From: JBBRMW01 sp965246845
GTDB lineage: Bacteria; Chloroflexota; Anaerolineae; Aggregatilineales; UBA2796
Direction: 5' to 3'
Assembly: GCA_965246845.1 (NCBI GenBank)
Contig: CBDFFR010000012.1
Location: 1,922,001-1,986,000 of the forward strand
DNA: 64,000 nt
This document shows positions 52,577 through 61,396 of the stretch, in pieces. The notes beneath the pieces are model-generated. The model saw only the letters and a list, made by a program, of their open reading frames with translations, had not been told where the DNA came from and searched no databases. Made by a program: the position numbers and the translations under genes. Positions within the stretch are counted from its first letter, which is position 1. Every line of letters starts with the position of its first letter.

Positions 52577-53176
52577 ATGAAAATCAGCACGATAGGTTCC
52601 GGGCGCATCGGTGGCACACTTGGCAGGAAATGGGCGGGCGCGGGTCACGAGGTGTTTTTCAGTTCGCGTAACCCGCAGAGCGCAGAAATGCAGGCGTTGC
52701 TCGCGCAGGCTGGTCCGAACGCCCGCGCAGGGCTTCCACAGGACGCCTTCGCCTTTGGCGATGTAATTTTGCTCGCGATGAGCGGGACCGCGCTCGAAAG
52801 CGTGCTGAAAGAGGCGGGTGATTTGAAGGGTAAAATCCTGATCGATGCGACCAACCGCTTCGATGGCGTCTCCAATAGTCAAGCTGCGATGCGGCTACAA
52901 CCGGGCGCGAAGGTTGTCAAGGCATTCAACTCGGTCGGCTTTGAAGTTCTGGAAAATCCCATGTTTGGTGATGAACCTGCGTCGATGATGATGGCGGGCG
53001 ATGACGCAGACGCGAAGAAAACTGTCGCGCAGCTTATCACCGATGTGGGATTGGAACCCGTCGATCTGGGCGACGCAAGCGTAATTTCCGCGCTTGAGGG
53101 CGCAGTCGGCGCGATATGGATGCCACTCTCCCGACAGTATGGGCGCGGGGTTGCTCTGCGGGTCCTGAAACGCTAA
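52577..53176 (+). CDS. NAD(P)-binding protein, F420-dependent NADP reductase-like
   Basis: This 199-residue Rossmann protein begins MKISTIGSGRIGGTLGRKWAGAGHEV, here spanning residues 1-26, with GSGRIG for NADP. It continues with the NADPH:F420 oxidoreductase-like core (VILLAMSGTA, KILIDATN, KAFNSVGFEVL). Many homologues in F420-lacking organisms act as putative reductases of other cofactors, so F420 use is not shown. The ATG has AAGGA upstream. Confidence 0.85.
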   Translation: MKISTIGSGRIGGTLGRKWAGAGHEVFFSSRNPQSAEMQALLAQAGPNARAGLPQDAFAFGDVILLAMSGTALESVLKEAGDLKGKILIDATNRFDGVSNSQAAMRLQPGAKVVKAFNSVGFEVLENPMFGDEPASMMMAGDDADAKKTVAQLITDVGLEPVDLGDASVISALEGAVGAIWMPLSRQYGRGVALRVLKR

Positions 53177-53200
53177 TCACGGTAAAAAGGAAAGTTCGCA

Positions 53201-53785
53201 GTGGAAGAAAGCAACGTCTACGATAACGTGATGCCCGGTGCGACGACGAACCCCCTTATCCAGACCCCCGATGCTATTGATGAGGCGTTCGCGCAGGGGT
53301 CGAACAAGGTCCTCAAGGCGGCAGCGGAGACCGCGCGGGCGATCATCGGCGCGCATCAATCGGCAATCGCTATCGTCGTACAGCAGGACTGGAGTTCGGT
53401 CCGTAAGTATTTCTCGCTCTCCGATAAATACGCGGCATGGGCAGAATACAAGACTGCTGCAACTGGCTATGGCACACATGGCTGGCTGCTACGCGAAAAC
53501 AAGCCGATCCGACTGACGCAAGCCGAACTCGAAGCGCACCCGGAATGGAAGAACTTCGGCCTCGAAGCCGGGAAGCACCCTCCGATGCGCGGCTGGCTGG
53601 CCGTCCCGCTGGTCGATAGTAAGGGAATCAACTGGGGCTTGTTCCAACTTTCGGATAAATACGATGGTGACTTCACCGCCGACGATCAAATGAAGCTGTT
53701 GCAACTCACGGAAATCGTCGCGGTCGCGCTCGAAACGTTGTGGGACGTGCGCAACCTGCGCAAACAGGTCGCAGTGCAGGGATAA
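53201..53785 (+). CDS. GAF domain protein
   Basis: This 194-residue protein consists mostly of one GAF domain (AIVVQQDWSSVRKYFSL, HPPMRGWLAVPLVDSKGINWGLFQLSDKYDG, given as two blocks at about 55-71 and 126-156). It ends in a short helix (WDVRNLRKQV). The start is a GTG at 53201 with AAAGGAAAG upstream. This GAF is more like those that precede PAS/GGDEF or kinase domains, but no output domain is present. It is not closely similar to the tandem GAFs at 26-28 kb. Confidence 0.78.
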   Translation: MEESNVYDNVMPGATTNPLIQTPDAIDEAFAQGSNKVLKAAAETARAIIGAHQSAIAIVVQQDWSSVRKYFSLSDKYAAWAEYKTAATGYGTHGWLLRENKPIRLTQAELEAHPEWKNFGLEAGKHPPMRGWLAVPLVDSKGINWGLFQLSDKYDGDFTADDQMKLLQLTEIVAVALETLWDVRNLRKQVAVQG

Positions 53786-53795
53786 ACCCAACGGC

Positions 53796-53825
53796 TTGAC
53801 ACGCTTTTTCCGAATTCACTATACT
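53796..53825 (+). promoter_or_regulatory. Near-consensus sigma70 promoter of mscL
   Basis: A perfect TTGACA (53796-53801) and TATACT (53820-53825) are separated by 18 bases, about 40 bases before the mscL ATG. It is the best promoter match seen in the window. Confidence 0.75.
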
Positions 53826-53866
53826 TGGGCTTCTGTCGGCCACGAGTGTAAAAAGGAAAAAGCGTC

Positions 53867-54376
53867 ATGCGCTCTATCGTCCGCGAATTTCAGTCCTTCA
53901 TTATGCGCGGCAATGTACTCGACCTTGCTGTCGGTATCATCATCGGCGCGGCCTTCACCGCGATTGTGAATTCGCTGGTGCAGGACATCATCAACCCGAT
54001 TCTTGGCCTGTTTTTAGGGCGCGTGGATTTCACGAACATCTATGTCGCGCTTGACGGCAAGCAATACGCCTCGATCAAGGCGGCACGTGACGCAGGCGGC
54101 GCAGTCCTTGCCGTTGGCAGCTTCATTCAGGCGATCATCAATTTTGTGATCGTCGCGATTGTCGTTTTTTTCCTGATTCGCGGCATCAATACGATGATGC
54201 GACGTGCTGCACAAATTCGGCTGCATCGCGCCAAAACCGCTGCCGGGGTCGCCGCTGCCGCGCATGAGGAGTCGCTCTCGGTCGATCAGCAGCTTTTGAC
54301 CGAAATCCGTGACCTGCTGCGCACGCAGAATCCGCGCGAAGCAATCAATGCCGGGCAAGCCACCGGGACGGATTAG
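53867..54376 (+). CDS. mscL: Large-conductance mechanosensitive channel MscL
   Basis: This 169-residue channel has the MscL signature REFQSFIMRGNVLDLAVGIIIGAAF (residues 6-30). It has the pore-lining TM1, a second TM (AIINFVIVAIVVFFLIRGIN) and a cytoplasmic bundle (QQLLTEIRDLL). The tail is extended with Ala-rich sequence. It opens under membrane tension to release solutes in hypo-osmotic shock. Confidence 0.96.
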   Translation: MRSIVREFQSFIMRGNVLDLAVGIIIGAAFTAIVNSLVQDIINPILGLFLGRVDFTNIYVALDGKQYASIKAARDAGGAVLAVGSFIQAIINFVIVAIVVFFLIRGINTMMRRAAQIRLHRAKTAAGVAAAAHEESLSVDQQLLTEIRDLLRTQNPREAINAGQATGTD

Positions 54377-54434
54377 CGTTAACTTGTTGCAAAAGGGTCG
54401 GGCAAACCACGACCCCTTCGCAGATTACCGCGCG

Positions 54435-55667
54435 TTAGAGAACAGGCAGCGCTTCCACACTCGTCTGATAGAGGCTGCCTTCGCCCGGTATCAGGTCGAG
54501 CGCGCGGCCTACTTCATCGAGGACGGTCAGCGCGCGGTCGAGGTGCGCTCTCGTGTGCGTGGCCGTGTAGCTCGTGCGGAGCAGGCTCATGTTCGGCGGC
54601 ACACCCGGCGGCACGACCGGGTTGGTATACACACCGCCGTTCAGCAAGCCGCGCCAGGCCATCCCGGTCCGCATGTAATCGCCGATGATCAGCGGGATGA
54701 TCGGCGTATTGCTGCGCCCGATGTTGTAACCAAGCCGCTTGAGGTTGGTCCGCATATATTCGGCGTTGTCCCACAGATTTTCAATGACACTGGTATCGGC
54801 TTCGAGAATATCCAGGCAGGCTAGCACCGTCGCGGCGTTGGCGGGCGGCAGGCTCGCGCTGAAAATGATCGTGCGTGCGGCGTGCTGGATGTATTCCAGC
54901 GTGTCAGCCTTGCCGGAGATGAAGCCGCCGACCGACGCGAACGACTTGCTGAACGTCCCCATCGTCACATCCACATCGTCTTCGACGCCGAAGTGCGCCG
55001 CCGTCCCGCGCCCATTGCCGAGGACGCCGATGCTGTGCGCGTCATCGACCATGATCCGCGCGCCGTGCTTCTTGCAAATCGCGATGATTTGCGGCAGCGG
55101 CGCGATGTCGCCACCCATGCTGTAGACGCCATCCACGACGACCAGCTTCCCGGCGTTCTCCGGGATGCGCGCAAGGACCGCATCGAGGCTGCTCACGTCG
55201 TTGTGGCTGAAGCGGCGCATCTCGCCATAACACATCAGGCAGCCATCGACGATGCTGGCATGGTCTTCCTTGTCGCAAATGACGTAATCGCCCTTGCCAA
55301 CGAGCGCGGTAATCGTCCCGACATTTGCCTGATAACCAGTTGTGAAAGTCAATGCCGCTTCCGAACCCATGAAGCGTGCCAGCCGCCGTTCCAGTTCGAG
55401 GTGGAGTTCGAGCGTGCCATTCAGAAAGCGACTCCCGGTGCAGCTCGTACCATATTCCGCGATGGCGTCTATCGCCGCCTGTCGCACTTTCGGGTGCGTC
55501 GTCAGGCCGAGGTAGTTGTTCGAGCCGATCATAACCACCTCGCGACCCTCGAACGTCGCCGTCGCGCCTTCCGAGTTTTGCAGCGGCAGGAAATACGGAT
55601 AAATTCCCTGTGCGCGTGCCTCTTTGACGGCGGTAAAGTTGTGGATTTTGTCGAATAGGTCGGCCAT
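54435..55667 (-). CDS. Alpha-oxoamine synthase (serine-palmitoyltransferase-like)
   Basis: This 410-residue PLP enzyme of the KBL/BioF/ALAS/SPT family has the PLP lysine at K241 in MGTFSKSFAS and the Asp in DDAHSIG. Its sequence blocks QGIYPYFLP, GTSCTGSRFLNGTLELH, ICDKEDHASIVDG and DGVYSMGGDIAPL resemble bacterial serine palmitoyltransferase more than glycine C-acetyltransferase or AONS, from memory of those families. No threonine dehydrogenase or biotin gene is adjacent. ATG 55667 has AGGATT upstream. Confidence 0.85.
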   Translation of the reverse strand: MADLFDKIHNFTAVKEARAQGIYPYFLPLQNSEGATATFEGREVVMIGSNNYLGLTTHPKVRQAAIDAIAEYGTSCTGSRFLNGTLELHLELERRLARFMGSEAALTFTTGYQANVGTITALVGKGDYVICDKEDHASIVDGCLMCYGEMRRFSHNDVSSLDAVLARIPENAGKLVVVDGVYSMGGDIAPLPQIIAICKKHGARIMVDDAHSIGVLGNGRGTAAHFGVEDDVDVTMGTFSKSFASVGGFISGKADTLEYIQHAARTIIFSASLPPANAATVLACLDILEADTSVIENLWDNAEYMRTNLKRLGYNIGRSNTPIIPLIIGDYMRTGMAWRGLLNGGVYTNPVVPPGVPPNMSLLRTSYTATHTRAHLDRALTVLDEVGRALDLIPGEGSLYQTSVEALPVL

Positions 55668-55778
55668 GCGGCAATCCTCTACAATCCTAAAATGAAGGTA
55701 ATATTGTAACACCAAAAAACCAAAACAGGTTTGCTTATGCGGGCAACTTGTGCTTTTTGTAACAAGTTCGTTGCAAAC

Positions 55779-55812
55779 AAAAAGCCGGACGCATCTGCAC
55801 CCGGCTTTCTCT
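55779..55812 (-). terminator. Rho-independent terminator of tatA
   Basis: A perfect 8-bp stem AAAGCCGG (55781-55788) / CCGGCTTT (55801-55808) with a 12-base loop is flanked by A/T runs on both sides. It can end tatA on the minus strand and may also work in the other direction. A second weaker inverted repeat (AACTTG/CAAGTT) sits at about 55745-55770. Confidence 0.8.
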
Positions 55813-55826
55813 TTATAGGTGAACGA

Positions 55827-56033
55827 TCACAGAGTCGAAGGAGGAACTTCGGTCTTCTTCTCGACAACAGTGGTCGTGGTGGCGACGGCTGGCTCGTCAC
55901 CGGAGATTCCCTTGCGGAATTCCTTGATCGCGACGCCCAATTCGCCGCCCAGTTTCGCGACCTTGCCGCTCCCAAAGAGCAGCACAACAATCACCAGAAT
56001 AATCACCAAAGCGGGAAGCGATACGTGAGGCAT
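55827..56033 (-). CDS. tatA: Twin-arginine translocase subunit TatA
   Basis: This 68-residue protein has one N-terminal TM (LPALVIILVIVVLLFGSGKV), the hinge FGSGKVAKLGGELG and an amphipathic helix (VAIKEFRKGIS), followed by an acidic Thr-rich tail. It is the classic TatA/E layout. tatC is not in the window. AAGGAG precedes the ATG and a TATAAT -10 lies at 56064-56069 on the minus strand. Confidence 0.94.
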   Translation of the reverse strand: MPHVSLPALVIILVIVVLLFGSGKVAKLGGELGVAIKEFRKGISGDEPAVATTTTVVEKKTEVPPSTL

Positions 56034-56191
56034 GTCACAACTCCTTTTCCGACCGTTTTCACGATTATAACATGATTATCGCGGACTCGACCGGAGTTTA
56101 CATGATTTTCACAACTTCTCAGCGCGCCCTCACCATCCCGAAGGCAGACAGGCGTGGTACGATCAGATACAGATAGTGAATAAGCGAAACT

Positions 56192-56428
56192 ATGCAAGTC
56201 GATACCATCACGGATAGTTTTACCTCTGGCCTCGAGGTCTGCTTCGAGATATTGCTGTATCTGAATAGCCGGATGCGCCACCTCGCGCCGGGAGACTGCT
56301 TCGAGTTCATCAGCACCGATCCGGAAGCGCGCGAGCGCGTAGCCGAATGGTGCGACCTGCGCGGCTATTGTTTGCTTTCTTCCGAAGCGATGCTTGAAAA
56401 TGGCTGGCGCTTGCTCATCCAGAAATGA
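56192..56428 (+). CDS. TusA/SirA-like sulfur-carrier fold protein
   Basis: This 78-residue protein has the TusA pattern: a short strand with SGLEVCFEILLYLNSRM where LxCPxPxxxxxxxl is usual, then LAPGDCFEFISTDPEARERVAEWC and the final strand NGWRLLIQK. The active Cys is kept (C17) but the following Pro pair is lost. The gene overlaps the next ATG by 4 bases, so it is tightly coupled to a tRNA-modification enzyme. A sulfur-transfer role is plausible, not proven. Confidence 0.75.
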   Translation: MQVDTITDSFTSGLEVCFEILLYLNSRMRHLAPGDCFEFISTDPEARERVAEWCDLRGYCLLSSEAMLENGWRLLIQK

Positions 56429-57471
56429 CCGAAATTCTGCTCGCCTCACAGAAGGGCGCAATTGAACGCGCTGCTGCCCTGATCCGTGCCGGAGAACTGG
56501 TCGCATTCCCGACCGAAACCGTCTATGGACTCGGCGCAAATGCGCTTGATGCGAGCGCCACCGCGAAGATTTTCACCGCGAAAGGGCGACCCCGTACCGA
56601 TCCGCTGATCGTGCATATTGCGGACATCGTGCAGCTTGCGCCGTTGATACAACGGGGTGGTAACCTGATCTACGGGGTCGCGACCAAATTCTGGCCGGGA
56701 CCGCTCACGCTGGTCTTAAAACGCTCTGCGCGCATCCCTGATAATGTGAGCGCAGGACTACCGACCGTCGCCGTGCGGATGCCAGCGCACCCGGTCGCGC
56801 TGGCACTGCTACGTGTAGCGGGTGTACCGATTGCCGCGCCGAGCGCGAACCGCTTTGCGCATACCAGCCCGACGACTGCGCAGCACGTCTACGCCGACCT
56901 TGCCGGACGCATTCCGCTCATTCTGGATGGTGGACCGACCGCAATCGGCGTCGAGTCGACCATTCTGGACCTGACAACGCGCCCGTTGCGCGTACTGCGT
57001 CCCGGCGGCGTGAGTCTGGAAGCACTGCGTGCCTTCATTCCATTGGATATTTTGGTTGAAGAGCGGCACATCGACGCAGCGCGCAATACCGAAGCACTCC
57101 CCGCGCCGGGAATGCTGCTCAAACATTATTCGCCCAACGCGCGCTTGCTCCTGATCGAGGGCGACTCCGAGGCCGTGCAGCGCGCAATTATTGAACGCAC
57201 ACGCGCGCTCATCGAGACGCACACGCGCGTCGGGCTGCTGCTCGCGGAAGAAGATCGGTTAAGCGTAGAATCACTGGACATCCCCAGGCTATTCCTCGGC
57301 AAATTGAACGATGTAGAAACGGTCGCGACGGGATTGTTTGCCGCGTTACGCGCGTTGGATGATTCAGGCGTGGAAGTGATCATCGCGCGCGGCTTCCCTG
57401 TTATCGGCATCGGCGCGGCGGTCCGTGACCGTCTGGTACGCGCCGCGAGCGGTGAAATCATCAATGTTTAG
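56425..57471 (+). CDS. tsaC: Threonylcarbamoyl-AMP synthase (Sua5/TsaC)
   Basis: This 348-residue protein has an N-terminal YrdC domain (AAALIRAGELVAFPTETVYGLGANAL, here residues 13-38; KGRPRTDPLIVH; FWPGPLTLVL; PSANRFAHTSPT). A linker and a Sua5 C-terminal domain follow (APGMLLKHYSPNARL). It is therefore the long Sua5 form. It makes threonylcarbamoyl-AMP from Thr, CO2 and ATP for t6A37 in ANN-decoding tRNAs. Confidence 0.94.
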   Translation: MTEILLASQKGAIERAAALIRAGELVAFPTETVYGLGANALDASATAKIFTAKGRPRTDPLIVHIADIVQLAPLIQRGGNLIYGVATKFWPGPLTLVLKRSARIPDNVSAGLPTVAVRMPAHPVALALLRVAGVPIAAPSANRFAHTSPTTAQHVYADLAGRIPLILDGGPTAIGVESTILDLTTRPLRVLRPGGVSLEALRAFIPLDILVEERHIDAARNTEALPAPGMLLKHYSPNARLLLIEGDSEAVQRAIIERTRALIETHTRVGLLLAEEDRLSVESLDIPRLFLGKLNDVETVATGLFAALRALDDSGVEVIIARGFPVIGIGAAVRDRLVRAASGEIINV

Positions 57472-57535
57472 ATGCGTGTGATATACTTTTCGCCGTTTGA
57501 TCACATTTTTGCTGATGGCTGAAGGTTTTGGATTC

Positions 57536-58621
57536 ATGTTCGATAAACTCAACGGCATTCGTGCCAGATACGACGAACTCGAACGCCTGATGAGCGACCC
57601 GCAAACGCTCATGGGCGATTATTCGGTAATCTCCGGGATGGCGCAGGAACGCTCCAAACTGGAGCCGATGGTCGAAACCTATGAGCGCTATCGCAAGGTA
57701 GATGCCGACCTGCAAGGCGCGCGGCAAATGCTGCAGGAATCCGAAGCCGACCCGGATATGCGCGAGATGGTGCAGGAAGAAGTCGCGAGCAAGGAAGCGC
57801 AGATTGAAGCGCTCATGACCGAACTCACGCAAATGCTCATCCCGAAGGACCCGCGCGACGACAAGAACGTTTTTGTCGAAATCCGGGCGGGCGCGGGCGG
57901 CGACGAAGCGGGCTTGTTCGCGGCAGATTTGCTGCGGATGTATTTGCGCTACGCAGAGGATCGGCGCTGGAAGCCGGAAACGCTCTCCGAAAGCGAGAGC
58001 GGCATCGGCGGCTTCAAGGAAGTCATCTTCGCGGTAAAAGGACAGGGCGCGTTCTCGCGTCTCAAATATGAGAGCGGCGTCCACCGCGTCCAGCGCGTCC
58101 CGGCAACGGAGAGCGCCGGACGTATCCACACCAGCACGGTCACGGTCGCGGTGCTGGCTGAAGTGGATGAAGTCGATGTGCAGATTGCGGATAAGGACCT
58201 CAAGATAGATGTGTACCGGTCGCAGGGCGCGGGCGGCCAATCCGTCAATACCACCGACTCGGCGGTACGCATTACGCACCTCCCGACCGGGCTGGTCGTT
58301 GCCGTGCAAGATGAGCGCAAGCAGCTCCAGAACAAGATTAAGGCGATGAACATCCTGCGCGCCCGACTGTATGAATTCGAGATGGAGAAAATCCGCTCCG
58401 AACAGGACTCCGCACGCCGCAATCAGGTCGGCACGGGCGAACGCAGTGAAAAAATCCGTACGTATAACTTCCCGCAGAATCGTGTCACCGACCACCGTAT
58501 CGGGATGACGATTTACAACCTGCCCGGCGTGCTGGATGGCGACATCGACTCGTTCATCGACGAATTGATTTTGCAAGACCGCGCGGGCAGGCTCGGCGAG
58601 GGCGCGGGCGACGAGGACTGA
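57536..58621 (+). CDS. prfA: Peptide chain release factor 1
   Basis: This 361-residue factor has the GGQ loop at 233-235 (RSQGAGGQSVN) and the codon-recognition motif PAT (RVPATES), which marks RF1 (UAA/UAG) rather than RF2 (SPF). The longer open frame from 57497 adds non-family residues; ATG 57536 (MFDKLNGIRARYDELE) is the standard RF1 N-terminus. The stop overlaps the prmC ATG by one base. Confidence 0.96.
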   Translation: MFDKLNGIRARYDELERLMSDPQTLMGDYSVISGMAQERSKLEPMVETYERYRKVDADLQGARQMLQESEADPDMREMVQEEVASKEAQIEALMTELTQMLIPKDPRDDKNVFVEIRAGAGGDEAGLFAADLLRMYLRYAEDRRWKPETLSESESGIGGFKEVIFAVKGQGAFSRLKYESGVHRVQRVPATESAGRIHTSTVTVAVLAEVDEVDVQIADKDLKIDVYRSQGAGGQSVNTTDSAVRITHLPTGLVVAVQDERKQLQNKIKAMNILRARLYEFEMEKIRSEQDSARRNQVGTGERSEKIRTYNFPQNRVTDHRIGMTIYNLPGVLDGDIDSFIDELILQDRAGRLGEGAGDED

Positions 58622-59451
58622 TGCAGGTTGGTGAAGCGCTCCGGCAAGGGACCGAACGGCTGATGAATGGCGGTTCGGGTTCGCCCCGGCTGGATGCCGC
58701 GCTGCTGCTTGCGCATACGCTGCAAACCCCGCGTGAGGCGCTCATCGCACACCCCGAACGGAATATTTCGGAAAACGAGGCGCGCACCTTTGAAAGCATG
58801 ATCGTCTTGCGAGCGCGCGGGATGCCCATCGCCTATCTGCTCGGTTCGCGCCCCTTCTGGGATCGTACTTTCCGCGTGACTTCGCATGTCCTCATCCCGC
58901 GCCCGGAGACAGAAAAACTGGTCGAGGTCGCGTTGCGGTGGGCGCGTGAACAGCCGAAGCCGTTACGAATAATCGATGTGGGAACCGGTTCGGGCGTGAT
59001 CGCGGTCACGCTTGCGGCGCAGTTGCCGAATGCGCAAGTCATCGCGACCGATGTTTCGCTGGCCGCACTGCGCATCGCGCAGGAGAACGCCGATGATCTA
59101 CCGAACCTGACGCTTCTTCAAGCGGATTTGATGGAGCCGTTCACCGGACGCTTCGACCTGATTGCGTCGAACCTGCCCTACATCGCGTCGGCGGAGCTAT
59201 CGATCCTCGATGTCGCGAAGTTCGAGCCGCTGGTTGCGCTCGATGGCGGCGGGGATGGCCTGCGTCTGATCGAACGGCTGCTGGTGCAGGCTCTAACACG
59301 TCTTGCTTCGCCGGGGTTGATGCTGCTCGAACACGGCGCGGATCAGGGTCCGGCGGTGGCGGCGCTTGCACGATCTGCGTTTCCTGATGCGCAGGTGCAA
59401 ATCATCAAGGACGACGCCGGGCTGGATCGACTGGTGCAAATTTCGCGTTAG
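58621..59451 (+). CDS. prmC: Release factor glutamine methyltransferase
   Basis: This 276-residue methyltransferase has the N-terminal helical domain and a SAM-binding domain (IIDVGTGSGVIAVTLA). Its substrate-binding motif reads NLPY (184-187) instead of the more usual NPPY, a known variant. It methylates the GGQ glutamine of release factors, which fits its one-base overlap with prfA (TGATG). Confidence 0.94.
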   Translation: MQVGEALRQGTERLMNGGSGSPRLDAALLLAHTLQTPREALIAHPERNISENEARTFESMIVLRARGMPIAYLLGSRPFWDRTFRVTSHVLIPRPETEKLVEVALRWAREQPKPLRIIDVGTGSGVIAVTLAAQLPNAQVIATDVSLAALRIAQENADDLPNLTLLQADLMEPFTGRFDLIASNLPYIASAELSILDVAKFEPLVALDGGGDGLRLIERLLVQALTRLASPGLMLLEHGADQGPAVAALARSAFPDAQVQIIKDDAGLDRLVQISR

Positions 59452-59527
59452 AAAACTGTGCGTCTATGCGATTTTGCCCGGACGCCCTATAATTTCGCAC
59501 ACTCGATGACATTGAACAGGTCGCGTC

Positions 59528-59842
59528 ATGGAAGCATCGTCTGGTATCAATCTCTCCTGCATCGTTCCGCTGATAATCATCCTGCTCGTGGGTGGTGTGC
59601 TGTTCACAATTGGGCGGCGCATTATCCGCTTTACCGATGAACTGGCGCTCTTCGGGCTGATGTTCAATGGCGTTCGCGAGGTGGTCGGACCCCAGCGCTT
59701 CTCCATCGGCTGTGGGATGGTCGCATTGCTCGCCCTCCTTACGATCACCCTGCTCATCCTCTCTGTGATGAACCTCTCCACCTGCTTTGGCGCGTCCCCT
59801 ACGGAATTCTGCCGCTACTTCGCGATAGGCGGGGGGCGCTGA
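59528..59842 (+). CDS. Small two-TM membrane protein, unknown
   Basis: This 104-residue protein has two hydrophobic segments (about 10-28 and 62-83) separated by a short polar loop with FTDELALFGLMFNGVREV. A C-terminal part carries two Cys outside the helices. A TATAAT lies at 59488-59493, about 35 bases before the ATG. I do not recognise it. Codon use is like its neighbours, so it is likely real. Confidence 0.6.
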   Translation: MEASSGINLSCIVPLIIILLVGGVLFTIGRRIIRFTDELALFGLMFNGVREVVGPQRFSIGCGMVALLALLTITLLILSVMNLSTCFGASPTEFCRYFAIGGGR

Positions 59843-59932
59843 CTCGACGCGCGCCTGATGAACCCTTCACGCGCCACCGCGCAGCGGCTATGATAGGCTG
59901 CTGCTCTGTCTACGATTGAGGCGTATTGTTCC

Positions 59933-61378
59933 ATGAACCGATTTTTCCGCTGGCCGCTGCCGTCTATGCTGTTGACCACGCTGCTGGCTGCTACGCTCGT
60001 CCTCCTGACGGGGATCGTACCCGGCGCGGCGCAACCGCTCGATCAGGCTCCGGCGACAAATACCAAACGCCCGACGCTCATCCCGACCAATACGCCGCGT
60101 GTGACCGCAATTCCGACCCGCACCACCACGCCGACCCGCGCACCAACCGATACGCCCGCGCCGACTCCCACGACCGTCGGACCGCTCGAATACCCGGACA
60201 ACATCAACTCGCTGACCGGGCTGCCCTTCCCTGACGACGTGGCGAAGAACCGCCGCACGATGATAGTCAAGGTCTCGAACTATACGCCCGTCGTGCGCCC
60301 GCAAACCGGCCTCAGCGATGCCGACATCGTGTATGAATATGAAGTCGAAGGCGGCGTGACGCGCTTCGCTGCGTTCTACCGCTCACATGGCGCGGAAAAA
60401 GTCGGCTCGATCCGGTCAGGACGCCTGTTCGATCTCGAATTGATGAATATGTACAATGCGGTCCTCGCCTACAGTGGCTCCAACGACCCGATCAAGAAGA
60501 TGATCCTTGAAGGCTATTGCCTGAACGACAAACTTGGCGCGATGGTCTGCCCGGAAGGTCAGGAAAAATATCGCAAGACACTCCGCTCGCAAGCCCTGAC
60601 GCCGCAGTTCGGGGACAACTGCCCGCCCTTCTGCCGCTTTCCGCGCCCCGGCCTCGCCTTCGAGCATACGCTCTTCGGCAATGTCTTCCAGATGTGGGAC
60701 CTCGTCACCAAGCGCAGCAATAATCAGGGAACGAACGTGCGTGGCCTCGCTTTCGATGTCAACCCGGACCCGAACGGCGGCATCGCCAATGATATTTTCA
60801 TCAAGTGGTACAACGATCAGGATGCGCGCTGGCAATACAACCCGACCGACGCGAAGTATTACCGCTGGAACAGCGGCCTGCCGCATATCGACGCGGCTAC
60901 TGGCGCGCAACTGACAGCGGATAACATCGTCCTGCTGCAAGCCTATCACGTCAACCGCCCCGATATTTATGAATCGGAGACCGGTTCGCCCGCCGTCGAA
61001 ATCTCGATGTGGGGCGGCGATGTCGCGTGGGTCTTCCGTGATGGGCAGTGGTTCAAGGGGACGTGGCGGCGCAACCGCGACAGAGGGGCGCTATACCTCT
61101 ACTATGCGGATGGCAAGACGCCCATGCACCTCAAACCCGGCCAGACGTGGTTCGAGGTTGTGCGCCCGCAGATGTTCGGCGTGACCATCGGGCAGGAGCT
61201 TGTCGATACGAAAGCGACCGAAACGCCCGCCGCGCTAACGGCGACCGCCCGCGCCCCGAAAATCCCAATTTTGAACCTGACGCAGACCGCACAGTTCGCG
61301 GAAGCGACGACGACCGCCAGCGCTCTGCAAATGAGTATCGGCACGACGCCGACCATCACCGCGACGAAAAAACCGTAG
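59933..61378 (+). CDS. DUF3048 family exported protein
   Basis: This 481-residue protein has a signal peptide (MNRFFRWPLPSMLLTTLLAATLV, here 1-23), then a Thr/Pro-rich linker (about 45-85). The DUF3048 (YerB-like) domain is SLTGLPFPDDVAKNRRTMIVKVSN..., VRPQTGLSDADIVYEYEVEGGVTRFAAFYRSHGA in blocks at about 95-160, and the C-terminal half NADDFYIKWYND-like (IFIKWYNDQDARW) with GQTWFEVV. A Thr-rich tail follows. The function of DUF3048 is not established; membrane-anchored homologues are cell-surface proteins. Confidence 0.88.
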   Translation: MNRFFRWPLPSMLLTTLLAATLVLLTGIVPGAAQPLDQAPATNTKRPTLIPTNTPRVTAIPTRTTTPTRAPTDTPAPTPTTVGPLEYPDNINSLTGLPFPDDVAKNRRTMIVKVSNYTPVVRPQTGLSDADIVYEYEVEGGVTRFAAFYRSHGAEKVGSIRSGRLFDLELMNMYNAVLAYSGSNDPIKKMILEGYCLNDKLGAMVCPEGQEKYRKTLRSQALTPQFGDNCPPFCRFPRPGLAFEHTLFGNVFQMWDLVTKRSNNQGTNVRGLAFDVNPDPNGGIANDIFIKWYNDQDARWQYNPTDAKYYRWNSGLPHIDAATGAQLTADNIVLLQAYHVNRPDIYESETGSPAVEISMWGGDVAWVFRDGQWFKGTWRRNRDRGALYLYYADGKTPMHLKPGQTWFEVVRPQMFGVTIGQELVDTKATETPAALTATARAPKIPILNLTQTAQFAEATTTASALQMSIGTTPTITATKKP

Positions 61379-61383
61379 CGCGG

Positions 61384-61389
61384 TAAAAT
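61384..61389 (+). promoter_or_regulatory. TAAAAT -10 element abutting the methyltransferase start
   Basis: TAAAAT ends 7 bases before ATG 61397, so transcription would begin at the start codon, predicting a leaderless mRNA. No ribosome-binding site is present. This resembles the arrangement upstream of the agmatinase gene. Confidence 0.4.
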
Positions 61390-61396
61390 CAGCGGA

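Noticed and set aside
57461..58576. A 371-codon minus-strand frame opposite prfA
   Set aside because: Antisense shadow of PrfA with no family resemblance.
59170..59181. NLPY instead of NPPY in PrmC as evidence of lost function
   Set aside because: The variant is known in functional HemK/PrmC relatives, and the gene is tightly coupled to prfA.
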